Below, in pieces: positions 43,866 to 51,302 of a stretch of DNA of 64,000 nt. Position numbers and translations under genes: made by a program. This DNA is from JADKHR01 sp041917295. Its GTDB lineage: Bacteria > Elusimicrobiota > Elusimicrobia > FEN-1173. The stretch is from contig JAYRXX010000022.1 of NCBI GenBank assembly GCA_041917295.1, positions 1-64,000 of the forward strand, written 5' to 3'. Under the pieces are notes generated by a model that saw only the letters and a list, made by a program, of their open reading frames with translations, made no database searches and was not told the DNA's origin. Positions within the stretch are counted from its first letter, which is position 1; each line of letters begins with the position of its first letter.

Positions 43866-44379
43866 CCCCGCGCCCGGATCGGGCCACATGCACGTGAACG
43901 GCCATTTGCCTTTGCGTTGGAAGTCATTAACCCCGGCCGACGCCGAAGTGGTTCGCTCGACCATCATGGACAAGGCGGTGGCACGATCGTGGAAGATCCG
44001 CCCGGAAGGGCATGTAAGCGTGTCGGAAGAGTTGGCGCCATTGATCCGAAGACTCAACGAATTGGACGAAAAATTGGACCGGGTTTTAAAACGATTGGAT
44101 CAAACCGAAACGCCCGAATGGCCAATCCGTGCCCTCACCTTGGGCACAGAAGATATCCGCCTGACGCCGCTGGAGGGAGACGTGTTCCCGCCCGCGGATA
44201 CGTGGGTTGAGGTGTCTTTTCAACTTCCGCCGGAAGACGACGATGCCCTGTTGGTCCTGTGCCAATCGAAAGGGGACGGGTTGTTTTCTTTTGTGACGAT
44301 GGCCCAGGACCAAATGGACCATTTGGTGCGCTACTTACTCAACCGCCAACGGCTCGCTCAAACCAATCAATCCTGGTAA
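43852..44379 (+). CDS. Atypical PilZ-like protein next to stator genes
   Basis: 175 residues. The N-terminal part is helical (LAPLIRRLNELDEKLDRVLKRLDQTE, about 62-85) and the C-terminal part a beta domain (RALTLGTEDIRLTPLEGDVFPPADTWVEVSFQLPPEDDDALLVLCQS) with the layout of atypical PilZ proteins, in which a helical bundle precedes a PilZ barrel lacking the R-x-x-x-R motif. Coupled to motB by overlap, it may modulate the stator in a YcgR-like way. Function inferred from position and fold pattern only. Confidence 0.6.
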   Translation: MRPLDPAPGSGHMHVNGHLPLRWKSLTPADAEVVRSTIMDKAVARSWKIRPEGHVSVSEELAPLIRRLNELDEKLDRVLKRLDQTETPEWPIRALTLGTEDIRLTPLEGDVFPPADTWVEVSFQLPPEDDDALLVLCQSKGDGLFSFVTMAQDQMDHLVRYLLNRQRLAQTNQSW

Positions 44380-44389
44380 TTCACCCCCG

Positions 44390-45208
44390 TCATGGATCAA
44401 ATCGGGTTTCCACTCTCAGAAAAAAACCGCCCATCCGTGTCTGGTTGCGGTTGTACGAAATAATCGCTCCATCGGTTCCTTCCATGTGCAATCGGCGGTT
44501 GCCTTGGCCTAAAATAAACCAATCTTGCCAGACGCCTCCGAACTCCAGAGCCACCTGTTTCGTGAACCGCCACCCCACCCCGCCTTCCGCTTGGAAAATG
44601 GATCCCGCCGACGCGTCGGTTTTGGCGTCGAACAGTTGGACGTAGTAGTGGGCGGCCGTTTGCCACCGAGCATACAACCTCTGCCCATGCCGCCCTTCCA
44701 ACCCAAACCCGATGCCTTCGGCCGACATTTCATTGACATCGTCCAGGTTGCCGCCGGAGGTTCCATTTACGGTAAAGGTTTTTCTCTTAAAAATTTCCCT
44801 TACAATTGATAAATGAACTTGGGCCGATACGGGGCTGTGCGCCAGCGGTCGATGGTAGGTGGCGAAAAAGTTGGTGAACCCCACGTTGAGCGAGGCCGTT
44901 TGGTACGTGCCGCTGGAAATGTTGGAAACAGATTCCTGGCCATAGGTCCCTCCCCCAAAAATCCCCGTGTGCCACAAGCCCAACCCCCAATACCCGCTGT
45001 CGCGGGCGGTCTGACGCCATTCCAGCCGATACAAGGGAGCCCGGTTTCCTTCAAAGCGATTGACGTATTCTTGATCGGGCAACAATTTTCCCTCCCCGCG
45101 GTATGTGAGATTCGCCGTCGGGGCCACCATCAAAGAATACTCCCCCGCCGCCACAGTAACCGCGCCCGTTGCCATCAGACCAAGAATCAGCCGTCGCACA
45201 ATCGGCAT
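44390..45208 (-). CDS. Predicted outer-membrane beta-barrel protein A
   Basis: 272 residues from ATG 45208 (GAGG upstream). Signal peptide (about 1-21, ATGAVTVAAG), then alternating-hydrophobic strands rich in Gly/Tyr/Trp (SGYWGLGLWHTGIFGGGTYG; ARWQTAAHYYVQLFDAK) and an aromatic C-terminal strand (GGFFLRVETRF), as expected for an 8-12-strand barrel. Not recognised as a known porin. It follows a second barrel gene after one base, so the two are co-expressed. It converges on the stator operon. Confidence 0.7.
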   Translation of the reverse strand: MPIVRRLILGLMATGAVTVAAGEYSLMVAPTANLTYRGEGKLLPDQEYVNRFEGNRAPLYRLEWRQTARDSGYWGLGLWHTGIFGGGTYGQESVSNISSGTYQTASLNVGFTNFFATYHRPLAHSPVSAQVHLSIVREIFKRKTFTVNGTSGGNLDDVNEMSAEGIGFGLEGRHGQRLYARWQTAAHYYVQLFDAKTDASAGSIFQAEGGVGWRFTKQVALEFGGVWQDWFILGQGNRRLHMEGTDGAIISYNRNQTRMGGFFLRVETRFDP

Positions 45209-45209
45209 A

Positions 45210-46034
45210 TCAATACGTCCTCGTGTAAGCAAGGAAAAAACCAAACAAATCGGTTTTGTTGATGGGCAAACTGGCGGTGGCGCTCTCCGTGCCCGGGGTC
45301 ACCCGCCGCCCACCCGGGACAAGAATTTCATAGAGCTGGCGTGTATACCCAACCGACCAGCGCGAGGGTCCCCGCGCCCAGCCGGTTTCCAACCGAAACG
45401 AGTATGAGTATCCTCCTCGCTGGATGCCGCCTTGGTCACTGGTCAAGGTGTTGTGTGTCCAGAAATAGTGGCCCAACAGCAGTTCCCCGTCCCAAAAGGG
45501 CCCACCGCGGGGATGGTCCGGTCGGCCCCGCCCCTGGCCATGAAACCCCACGTGGCCGCCCAGGGCGGTGTGAACTTCGTGGGCCGTGTTGGGTTCCGGC
45601 GCGCCCCGAAAAACGATGTCTTTTCTGTGAAACGATTGACGCACCCCATTGAGGCCGAACACCGCTTCCACCGGCGATCCAGCCAGGGCACGTCGGGCGT
45701 CGATCCACAGAGAGTGAAGGGCCAGTTTGGTTTGGCCCTGTTGATCGTCGCTTCCACCGGCGCTGTTGCCGAACTCGTGGGCATACGAAGCGCGGTTCAT
45801 CCAATATTGGGTTTGAATGGCCCACAGGGAAGACACGTCTTCGCGCCACCGTATTCCGCCCGCGGGGTTCCAGGGTTTTACCTTCAGTTCCCATCCATTG
45901 GGAACTTCCCGGTAACCGGTGCCTTCGTATTCAATGCGAGCCTGGGGAACCCATTGCAAGGAAATCTCTCCCCCGTATGCCACTCCAACAAAAATAAGCG
46001 CGACCGACGCGGAGACAAAGAACGCGGGTTTCAC
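45210..46034 (-). CDS. Predicted outer-membrane beta-barrel protein B
   Basis: 274 residues. Signal peptide (about 1-22, FVGVAYGG) and many amphipathic strands (ISLQWVPQARIEYEG, GGIRWREDVSSLWAIQTQYWMNR, SYSFRLETGWARGPSRWSVGYTRQLYE), ending with the aromatic FGFFLAYTRTY. Same layout and size as the downstream barrel gene, so an old duplication is likely although identity is low. It overlaps the upstream glycosyltransferase by 4 bases, suggesting a link to surface glycan or envelope biogenesis. Confidence 0.7.
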   Translation of the reverse strand: MKPAFFVSASVALIFVGVAYGGEISLQWVPQARIEYEGTGYREVPNGWELKVKPWNPAGGIRWREDVSSLWAIQTQYWMNRASYAHEFGNSAGGSDDQQGQTKLALHSLWIDARRALAGSPVEAVFGLNGVRQSFHRKDIVFRGAPEPNTAHEVHTALGGHVGFHGQGRGRPDHPRGGPFWDGELLLGHYFWTHNTLTSDQGGIQRGGYSYSFRLETGWARGPSRWSVGYTRQLYEILVPGGRRVTPGTESATASLPINKTDLFGFFLAYTRTY

Positions 46035-47134
46035 TTCGCGGTAAGAAGACGTTCGTAAAGAGCGATGGTTTTATCGACCATGCTGTCGAGAGAATAGTTC
46101 GCGGTCACCTGGGCGCGGGCCAGCTGAGCCATGGATTGGGCTTCGGCGTGGTCAGCCAATGTTTGGCGGATGGCGGTGGCCAGGGCGGCCGGGTCGCCCG
46201 GGGCAACCAGCCGACCGGTTTTTTCATTTTTCACCAGTTCGCTGTTTCCCCCCACGTCCGTGGCCACCACGGGGACACCCATGCACATGGCCTCACGCAA
46301 CACACCGGAAAATCCTTCCCCGGCCAAGGACGACAACACGCTCACATGCAAAAGCGACAATATGTCTGGGACGTCCGTGCGAAAGCCCGCCAACGTCACG
46401 TGGGGTTCAAGACCCAGCGCGTTGACTTTTGCCCGGGCCTCGGGCCCATCGGTGTCTTTGCCGGCCAACAGAAAATGCGCTTTAACCCCAGCGTCCATTA
46501 AAATTTTGGCCGCTTCCAAAAATACCGTTTGGCCTTTCCACCAGCTGAAATGGGTTAAGTTGCCCACCACCGGGCGGTCCACCGGCAGCCCCAAATCCCG
46601 CCGGAGTTGATCGGCGGGCGGGCGAGGCGCAAATTTAGTGACGTCAACCCCGCTGTGGATCACCGTAACTTTGTCGGGCGACACGCCGCCGTCGATCAAC
46701 ACCCGCCGAATGTCTTCCGACACGGCCACGAAGGTTCGAATGGCCCGCGACCGGTACTTCCATTGGCTGAAGGGGTTCCACTTTTTCAGACGAAACGACA
46801 CCCGGCGGGACACCACCAAGCGGGGCACCGCTGTAAACAGGTTGGCCAACAACGCCGTGGCGTGGGCCCGGGGATGATGGGCGTGAACAATATCGGGGCG
46901 AAACGCGCGAATGGCTTGGGCTAACCGCCAAGCGGCCCGAAGGTCGTAATCTTCACGCAAGGGGCATGCGGTGACGACGACCTGGCTGTTCGGAACGTGC
47001 CGCAAAATTTCGGCTTCGGGAGGACAAAACAAAGCGGCGGCGTGGCCCCGTTTCACAAGCCCGGCCGCCAGGTTCCATAATTGCACGGTGCCGCCCGACC
47101 AACTGCGGCTTTCGGTCACATGCAAAACACGCAT
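46031..47134 (-). CDS. GT4-family glycosyltransferase
   Basis: 367 residues. GT-B fold: the N-terminal half (MRVLHVTESRSWSGGTVQLWNLAAGLVKRGH...DIVHAHHPRAHATALLANLF) binds the acceptor, the C-terminal half shows VGNLTHFSWWKGQTVFLEAAKIL and the E-x7-E nucleotide-sugar motif region EGFSGVLREAMCMGVPVVATDVGG. A retaining transferase of lipopolysaccharide or exopolysaccharide type; the sugar cannot be told. The ATG overlaps the stop of the small lipoprotein gene (TAATG). Confidence 0.92.
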   Translation of the reverse strand: MRVLHVTESRSWSGGTVQLWNLAAGLVKRGHAAALFCPPEAEILRHVPNSQVVVTACPLREDYDLRAAWRLAQAIRAFRPDIVHAHHPRAHATALLANLFTAVPRLVVSRRVSFRLKKWNPFSQWKYRSRAIRTFVAVSEDIRRVLIDGGVSPDKVTVIHSGVDVTKFAPRPPADQLRRDLGLPVDRPVVGNLTHFSWWKGQTVFLEAAKILMDAGVKAHFLLAGKDTDGPEARAKVNALGLEPHVTLAGFRTDVPDILSLLHVSVLSSLAGEGFSGVLREAMCMGVPVVATDVGGNSELVKNEKTGRLVAPGDPAALATAIRQTLADHAEAQSMAQLARAQVTANYSLDSMVDKTIALYERLLTAK

Positions 47135-47346
47135 TATTGAGCCTCTTGGGCCGCCCGATCCATCAGGGCCTGCTGTTGCTGGATCGCCTGGTTGGCCTCG
47201 TCCACCGCCGCCTGGGCTTTCCCGGGCGCCGCCGCCAACCCTTGACCATAACGAACCGCGACGTTGTCCGGGGGTGGGGGTGGCGCCTTTTCTTTTTGGC
47301 ACCCGGCGGCCCCTAGAAAAAGGATAAGCGCGACCCAGCGGTTCAT
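47134..47346 (-). CDS. Small lipoprotein
   Basis: 70 residues from ATG 47346 (overlapping the parB stop, ATGA). Lipobox FLGAAGC with Cys at about residue 16, then Pro-rich and Ala/Gln-rich sequence (PGKAQAAVDEANQAIQQQQALMDRAAQEAQ) likely helical. Cytosolic-side Lys/Glu after the Cys does not include Asp at +2, so outer-membrane sorting is expected. Function unknown. It is sandwiched between parB and a glycosyltransferase by overlaps, so the chromosome-partition unit runs on into envelope genes. Confidence 0.75.
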   Translation of the reverse strand: MNRWVALILFLGAAGCQKEKAPPPPPDNVAVRYGQGLAAAPGKAQAAVDEANQAIQQQQALMDRAAQEAQ

Positions 47347-48236
47347 GCGTTCGCCCCTTTGGCGGGTTTCACCGATTTTAACTGCTGGAGAAGGCCGTCC
47401 AAATCGTCGATGGAATAAAAATCCAACCGCACCCATCCTTTTTGTTTGCCCCGGCTGTTGATAACCACCCGACGGCCCAAATGCCGTTGCAGTTCTTCTT
47501 CGATGTGGCGCAGATCGGGATTTTTCTTTTGGGACGAGCGGGGAGCGCCAGCGCCTTTTTCGACAGGGGCCTGACCCGCCAGGGCCTCCACGTCCCGCAC
47601 GGTCAACTTTTCGTGGACAACCCGTTTGCCCAGTTCTTCTTGCCACGCCTTGTCGGTGACGGACAACAAGGCCCGGGCGTGTCCTTCAGAAATCAAATCT
47701 TCAATAAGCGCGTTGCGCAACATTTGAGGAAGGTCCAACAACCTCAACTTGTTGGCCACCGCCGAGCGGCTTTTGCCCAACCGGCGGGCCACCTCTTCCT
47801 GGGTCAAACCGGCCTCGTCCATCAACCGCCACACCGACTCCGCTTCTTCGATGGGGTTTAAATCTTCCCGTTGCAGGTTTTCCACCAACGACAGCTCGTG
47901 CCGTTCACGCTCGGTCACGGTACGTACCACGCAAGGAACTTCCACCAGTCCGGCCATGCGCGACGCGCGCAAGCGGCGCTCGCCGGCCACCAGCTCAAAC
48001 TCGCCGGGCACCGCCGACGGCGTCACCAACAGCGGCTGGGCCAGCCCGTGAACTTGAATGGAATCGGCCAACTCTTGAAGGGATTCAGGCGTGAACCGAA
48101 CCCGCGGCTGATACCGGTTCGGCCGAATTTTTTCCACCGGGATTTTAGCCACGGACGAATCCGCCGGTGCCGGGGCGGCAACCGACGACGATTTCAACAG
48201 CGCTTCCAAGCCCCGTCCCAACGCTTTGTGTTGCAT
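47343..48236 (-). CDS. parB: ParB, chromosome partition CTPase
   Basis: 297 residues. Binds parS and spreads using CTP. N-terminal KIPVEKIRPNRYQPRVRFTPESLQELADSIQVHGLAQPLLV, the CTP-binding GERRLRA box (about 85-92), the HTH (LTQEEVARRLGKSRSAVANKLRLLDLP) and a C-terminal dimer domain with KQKGWVRLDFYSIDDLDGLLQQL. A standard housekeeping ParB beside ParA. No parS site was found in the window. Confidence 0.95.
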   Translation of the reverse strand: MQHKALGRGLEALLKSSSVAAPAPADSSVAKIPVEKIRPNRYQPRVRFTPESLQELADSIQVHGLAQPLLVTPSAVPGEFELVAGERRLRASRMAGLVEVPCVVRTVTERERHELSLVENLQREDLNPIEEAESVWRLMDEAGLTQEEVARRLGKSRSAVANKLRLLDLPQMLRNALIEDLISEGHARALLSVTDKAWQEELGKRVVHEKLTVRDVEALAGQAPVEKGAGAPRSSQKKNPDLRHIEEELQRHLGRRVVINSRGKQKGWVRLDFYSIDDLDGLLQQLKSVKPAKGANA

Positions 48237-48252
48237 ACGGCGACTCCTCCCT

Positions 48253-49056
48253 CTAAACAGTGGCCGGTTCGGAAACCGGCAATCGCGGCAGTTCTCCCCG
48301 CCGCTCTAAAAATTCGCGCGCCAACGCCAAATACGCCGCCGCCCCTGTGGAATGCCGATCGTACACCAACGCCGGTTGGCCATGGCTGGGCGCTTCCGCC
48401 AGGCGGATGTTGCGGGGGATGGCGGTGCCGTACAATTTTGTCCCGAAAAACTTTTTGATCTCGGCGTACACCTGCTGGCTCAAATTCGCGCGTCCGTCAA
48501 ACATGGTCACCAACACGCCTTCCAGTTCCAAACGGGGGTTCAAACCGCCCCGCACCCGTTCGATGGTGTTGACCAACATCGACAACCCTTCCAATGCGTA
48601 GTATTCGCACGGCATGGGGATCAAGACCGCGTCCGACGCCGCCAGGGCGTTGATTGTCAGGAGGTTCAGCGCAGGGGGGCAATCAATGAAAATGTATTTG
48701 TACACTTTGTGGAATTTTTTGAGGGCCGTCAGCAGACGGGTTTCCCGGCCCTCGCCGCTCACCAAATCCAGCTCCGCGCCGTACAGGTCCATGTGCGACG
48801 GGGCCACGTCCAACCATTCCACCCCGCTCTCTTTCAAGATTTCTTCAAGGGGGGCGCCTTCCAACAGCACATGCAAAATGTGTTTGGCCAATCCCTCGCG
48901 CCCGACGCCCAGTCCCGAGGTAAGGTTGGCCTGGGGATCCAAATCAATCAGCAACGTCTCTTGCCCCAAATGGGCCAAGGACGCGGCCAAATTGATGGCG
49001 GTGGTGGTTTTGCCCACCCCGCCTTTTTGGTTAGCGATGGAGATGACCCGGGCCAT
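48253..49056 (-). CDS. parA: ParA/Soj, chromosome partition ATPase
   Basis: 267 residues. Deviant Walker A (IANQKGGVGKTTTAINLAASL), signature D-x-x-P stretches (LLIDLDPQANLTSGLG; FIDCPPALNLLTINAL). Forms the nucleoid gradient used by ParB. It begins on the last base of the zinc-ribbon gene and precedes parB by 16 bases. Confidence 0.96.
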   Translation of the reverse strand: MARVISIANQKGGVGKTTTAINLAASLAHLGQETLLIDLDPQANLTSGLGVGREGLAKHILHVLLEGAPLEEILKESGVEWLDVAPSHMDLYGAELDLVSGEGRETRLLTALKKFHKVYKYIFIDCPPALNLLTINALAASDAVLIPMPCEYYALEGLSMLVNTIERVRGGLNPRLELEGVLVTMFDGRANLSQQVYAEIKKFFGTKLYGTAIPRNIRLAEAPSHGQPALVYDRHSTGAAAYLALAREFLERRGELPRLPVSEPATV

Positions 49057-49358
49057 CAGTCCAAGTCCAGGTCCCGCACCGGGCGGGACGTGTCCGGTGA
49101 TTCCCCGGTGCGGCGCAACAAATCGTCGAAGGATTTTTTCAACCGATCGGCCTTAGTTTTTTCCGTCTCCAGCGATTGGGAAAACAGGCTCTCCCGGCGG
49201 TTCGGGTCCTGTTTGAGACGTTGGACCGCCTCGTCCATATCGGCCACGGGTTTAGGAGCCCGGGGCTCCTGGTGACCCACCACGGCCTTCGCCTCCGGAC
49301 TGATCGTCAGAAGGGCGTGGCAGTGAGGACACGAAACATCAAAGGCCGAGGCAACCAT
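49056..49358 (-). CDS. Small CxxC protein upstream of parA
   Basis: 100 residues. SCPHCHALLTI near the N-terminus (Cys10/Cys13) looks like half a zinc ribbon; a second Cys pair is absent, so a dimeric site or none. The rest is charged and helical (DEAVQRLKQDPNRRESLFSQSLETEKTKADRLKKSFDDLLRR). The frame GHQEPRAP after the motif resembles a conserved small protein family I cannot name. ATG 49358 lies only about 10 bases after a TATAAT, so its mRNA may be leaderless. It is co-transcribed with parA (1-base overlap). Confidence 0.72.
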   Translation of the reverse strand: MVASAFDVSCPHCHALLTISPEAKAVVGHQEPRAPKPVADMDEAVQRLKQDPNRRESLFSQSLETEKTKADRLKKSFDDLLRRTGESPDTSRPVRDLDLD

Positions 49359-49368
49359 GGTGAACGGG

Positions 49369-49374
49369 ATTATA
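49369..49374 (-). promoter_or_regulatory. -10 element ahead of the CxxC-parA-parB unit
   Basis: TATAAT on the minus strand, 10 bases before ATG 49358. No good -35 lies 16-18 bases further up. The predicted start leaves a leader of only 3-4 bases. Confidence 0.45.
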
Positions 49375-49400
49375 CTAAAGGAGATTCGGAAATGGTCGGG

Positions 49401-49706
49401 TTATCGAGTCCCCACATGGCGAATTTCGGTCGTCACAACGGTTCCGCTGTCCACCCGCACCGTAAACGAGGCAACTCCGGTCGCTAAGTTCCAGACCGGT
49501 GGAACGGTTTGAAATCGTGCGCGCCGGACATCCACCGCGGTGTTGGCCGCGTAATATTCTTTGATATGAACCCGACCCTGGGTGGTCCCTTTTCGATGAA
49601 CAGCCATCCATTGGCAAAAAACCATCATGACGGGCACCATCACCAACAGAGTGAACACAACAATCAACATCACCGATCCGGACTGGGACGCTTTACGGGT
49701 TCGCAT
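49401..49706 (-). CDS. Pseudopilin-like protein (PilX-like position)
   Basis: 101 residues. A short basic N-terminus (MRTRKASQSG) precedes a hydrophobic helix (SVMLIVVFTLLVMVPVMMVFCQWMAV) and a small C-terminal beta part. The helix has no Glu at position 5 after Gly, like the PilX class of minor pilins. It overlaps the upstream pseudopilin by 14 bases and is last in the cluster. Prepilin processing is inferred from the Gly before the helix. Confidence 0.65.
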   Translation of the reverse strand: MRTRKASQSGSVMLIVVFTLLVMVPVMMVFCQWMAVHRKGTTQGRVHIKEYYAANTAVDVRRARFQTVPPVWNLATGVASFTVRVDSGTVVTTEIRHVGTR

Positions 49707-50184
49707 TGGCGATAATCCGTGTGATCGTGACCGGCGCCCCGTTACGCCGAGTGACCCGAACCGTGACCCTTTTGTAAGCGCTCGTAGACGTGACAACGGA
49801 AACATTTCCAGCACTGCTAACGTTCACGTATTGCACCGTCACAGATCGGGTAAACTGCTCATAACCTGCCAAGGAATCCGGCCCAGAAAATCCATTCCAA
49901 TCATCGATGTCATTCATAAGGCTTCCTTCCTGGCCTAAGGTCGTGCTCCCAGCTGGTGTAACCCCACCCGTGACCGGCGTTGTTTCGTCCCATCGGGCGG
50001 TGAGAATACGGTCCATCATCCGTTGGGCCACGGCCACGGCTTTGGTTTCGTCCCAGGTTTCCACCACGCCTCGCACCGATCGCATAAAAACTCCCAAAAT
50101 CATCACCAGTAACGGCGTCATGATCAGAACACCGATCACGACCTCTGTGAGGGTTACCCCCGTCTGATCGGAACGCCTTTTCAT
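49693..50184 (-). CDS. Type IV pseudopilin (PilV/GspI-like)
   Basis: 163 residues. Prepilin N-terminus: MKRRSDQTG then VTLTEVVIGVLIMTPLLVMILGVFM, with Glu at +5 after the Gly cleavage point, so it should be cut and methylated by prepilin peptidase. The soluble part is beta-rich (FTRSVTVQYVNVSSAGNVSVVTSTSAYKRVTVRVTRRNGAPVTI). It overlaps PilW-like by 4 bases. Confidence 0.82.
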   Translation of the reverse strand: MKRRSDQTGVTLTEVVIGVLIMTPLLVMILGVFMRSVRGVVETWDETKAVAVAQRMMDRILTARWDETTPVTGGVTPAGSTTLGQEGSLMNDIDDWNGFSGPDSLAGYEQFTRSVTVQYVNVSSAGNVSVVTSTSAYKRVTVRVTRRNGAPVTITRIIANANP

Positions 50185-51302
50185 GGCACCTCCGATAGAA
50201 CGGAAAAACTCAAGGATTCCGTTTGAATCCCCGTAGCGCCAACAGCCCCCGCTTCGAGCGTCACGATCAGCGGAAAATTAAGACCCCGGCTAAAATTCGT
50301 GGCCGCGCCGATCACGCCCGGGACAGGTTCGCCAAAATCCCAGGCCAATTGGCATCGACGGATGCTATTGAGTCGTCCCAGTTCCTCCACAGGTCCACCA
50401 AACGGAATACGTTCACGAATCAGTTGGCCGCTGTTTTGCCAGGGAACCAAGCGATATCGCATTTTGACCCGTTGCCCCGCCAGTGCACCCGCCGATTGAA
50501 ATCGATCGAACTCAAAAACCCGCCCGCTCGTCGGTGTCAATTCAGTGCGCAACGGGGTCACAACAACATCGTCAAACCCGAAATGGGAAACCAGCCCCCT
50601 CGGTTCAAAATTGATCCCAAGCTCCACCCGATAGTTGAACCCTCCCACAGCGTCAACGAAAGACGAAAGAAATGTCCAATTCGGATTCGCCATATCTGAA
50701 AATGACGGCTTAACAAGTTCCGTCGACGGCCATGGATCGGTGTCGCCGAGCAACCGAATAAATCCGTCCCCTGGGCCGCCGAAAAGCGGTTCAATCGTTT
50801 GGCGTATCCAACCGCCGACCAAATATCGTTCTCCATCCGCAAGTAAAAACGTGGGGGAAAACGCCTGATACCTGTTTAACGAGTTGAGGCCCAGGCCAAA
50901 ATTACCTTGGTAGCGAAACTCCGGTCGATTACTGACAGATCCTATCGAGTAGAGTACCCGACCACCCAGCGACCGCAGGAGCGGCACGGGAGGACACGTC
51001 CAAAAATCCGCGGGGGTCGGTGTAAATGTGGAAATCCGGGTGGGAACCGCTTCAAACCCCGGATTCGGCAAAACGTTGCCCAACGAACTTCTGGGCGCTG
51101 ACAGGAGGTCCCTTTCTATTGTCTGCTTAGCGAACTGAAGGTCTCGATGAAGGGGCAAAGATTGTTGAATGTAATTCACCCCTTGTCCGACGTTTCGAAT
51201 AATGGAAAATAGAAAGATCATGATCACGGGGATCAAGGCCGACACCACCATAAGCTCAACAAGTGAAAAACCGCCTCGAAAGTTTTCGATCGTTCGTCTC
51301 AT
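50181..51302 (-). CDS. Large type IV pseudopilin (PilW/GspJ-like)
   Basis: 373 residues. Prepilin signal MRRTIENFRGG followed by FSLVELMVVSALIPVIMIFLFSII, with Glu at +5. The C-terminal region is unusually large (about 340 residues) and includes an inserted carbohydrate-binding-like beta domain (about 80-250: NPGFEAVPTR..., LLADGERYLVGGWIRQ..., FDDVVV) of the jelly-roll kind. That suggests a glycan-binding minor pilin. It overlaps the FG-GAP gene by 4 bases. Confidence 0.8.
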   Translation of the reverse strand: MRRTIENFRGGFSLVELMVVSALIPVIMIFLFSIIRNVGQGVNYIQQSLPLHRDLQFAKQTIERDLLSAPRSSLGNVLPNPGFEAVPTRISTFTPTPADFWTCPPVPLLRSLGGRVLYSIGSVSNRPEFRYQGNFGLGLNSLNRYQAFSPTFLLADGERYLVGGWIRQTIEPLFGGPGDGFIRLLGDTDPWPSTELVKPSFSDMANPNWTFLSSFVDAVGGFNYRVELGINFEPRGLVSHFGFDDVVVTPLRTELTPTSGRVFEFDRFQSAGALAGQRVKMRYRLVPWQNSGQLIRERIPFGGPVEELGRLNSIRRCQLAWDFGEPVPGVIGAATNFSRGLNFPLIVTLEAGAVGATGIQTESLSFSVLSEVP

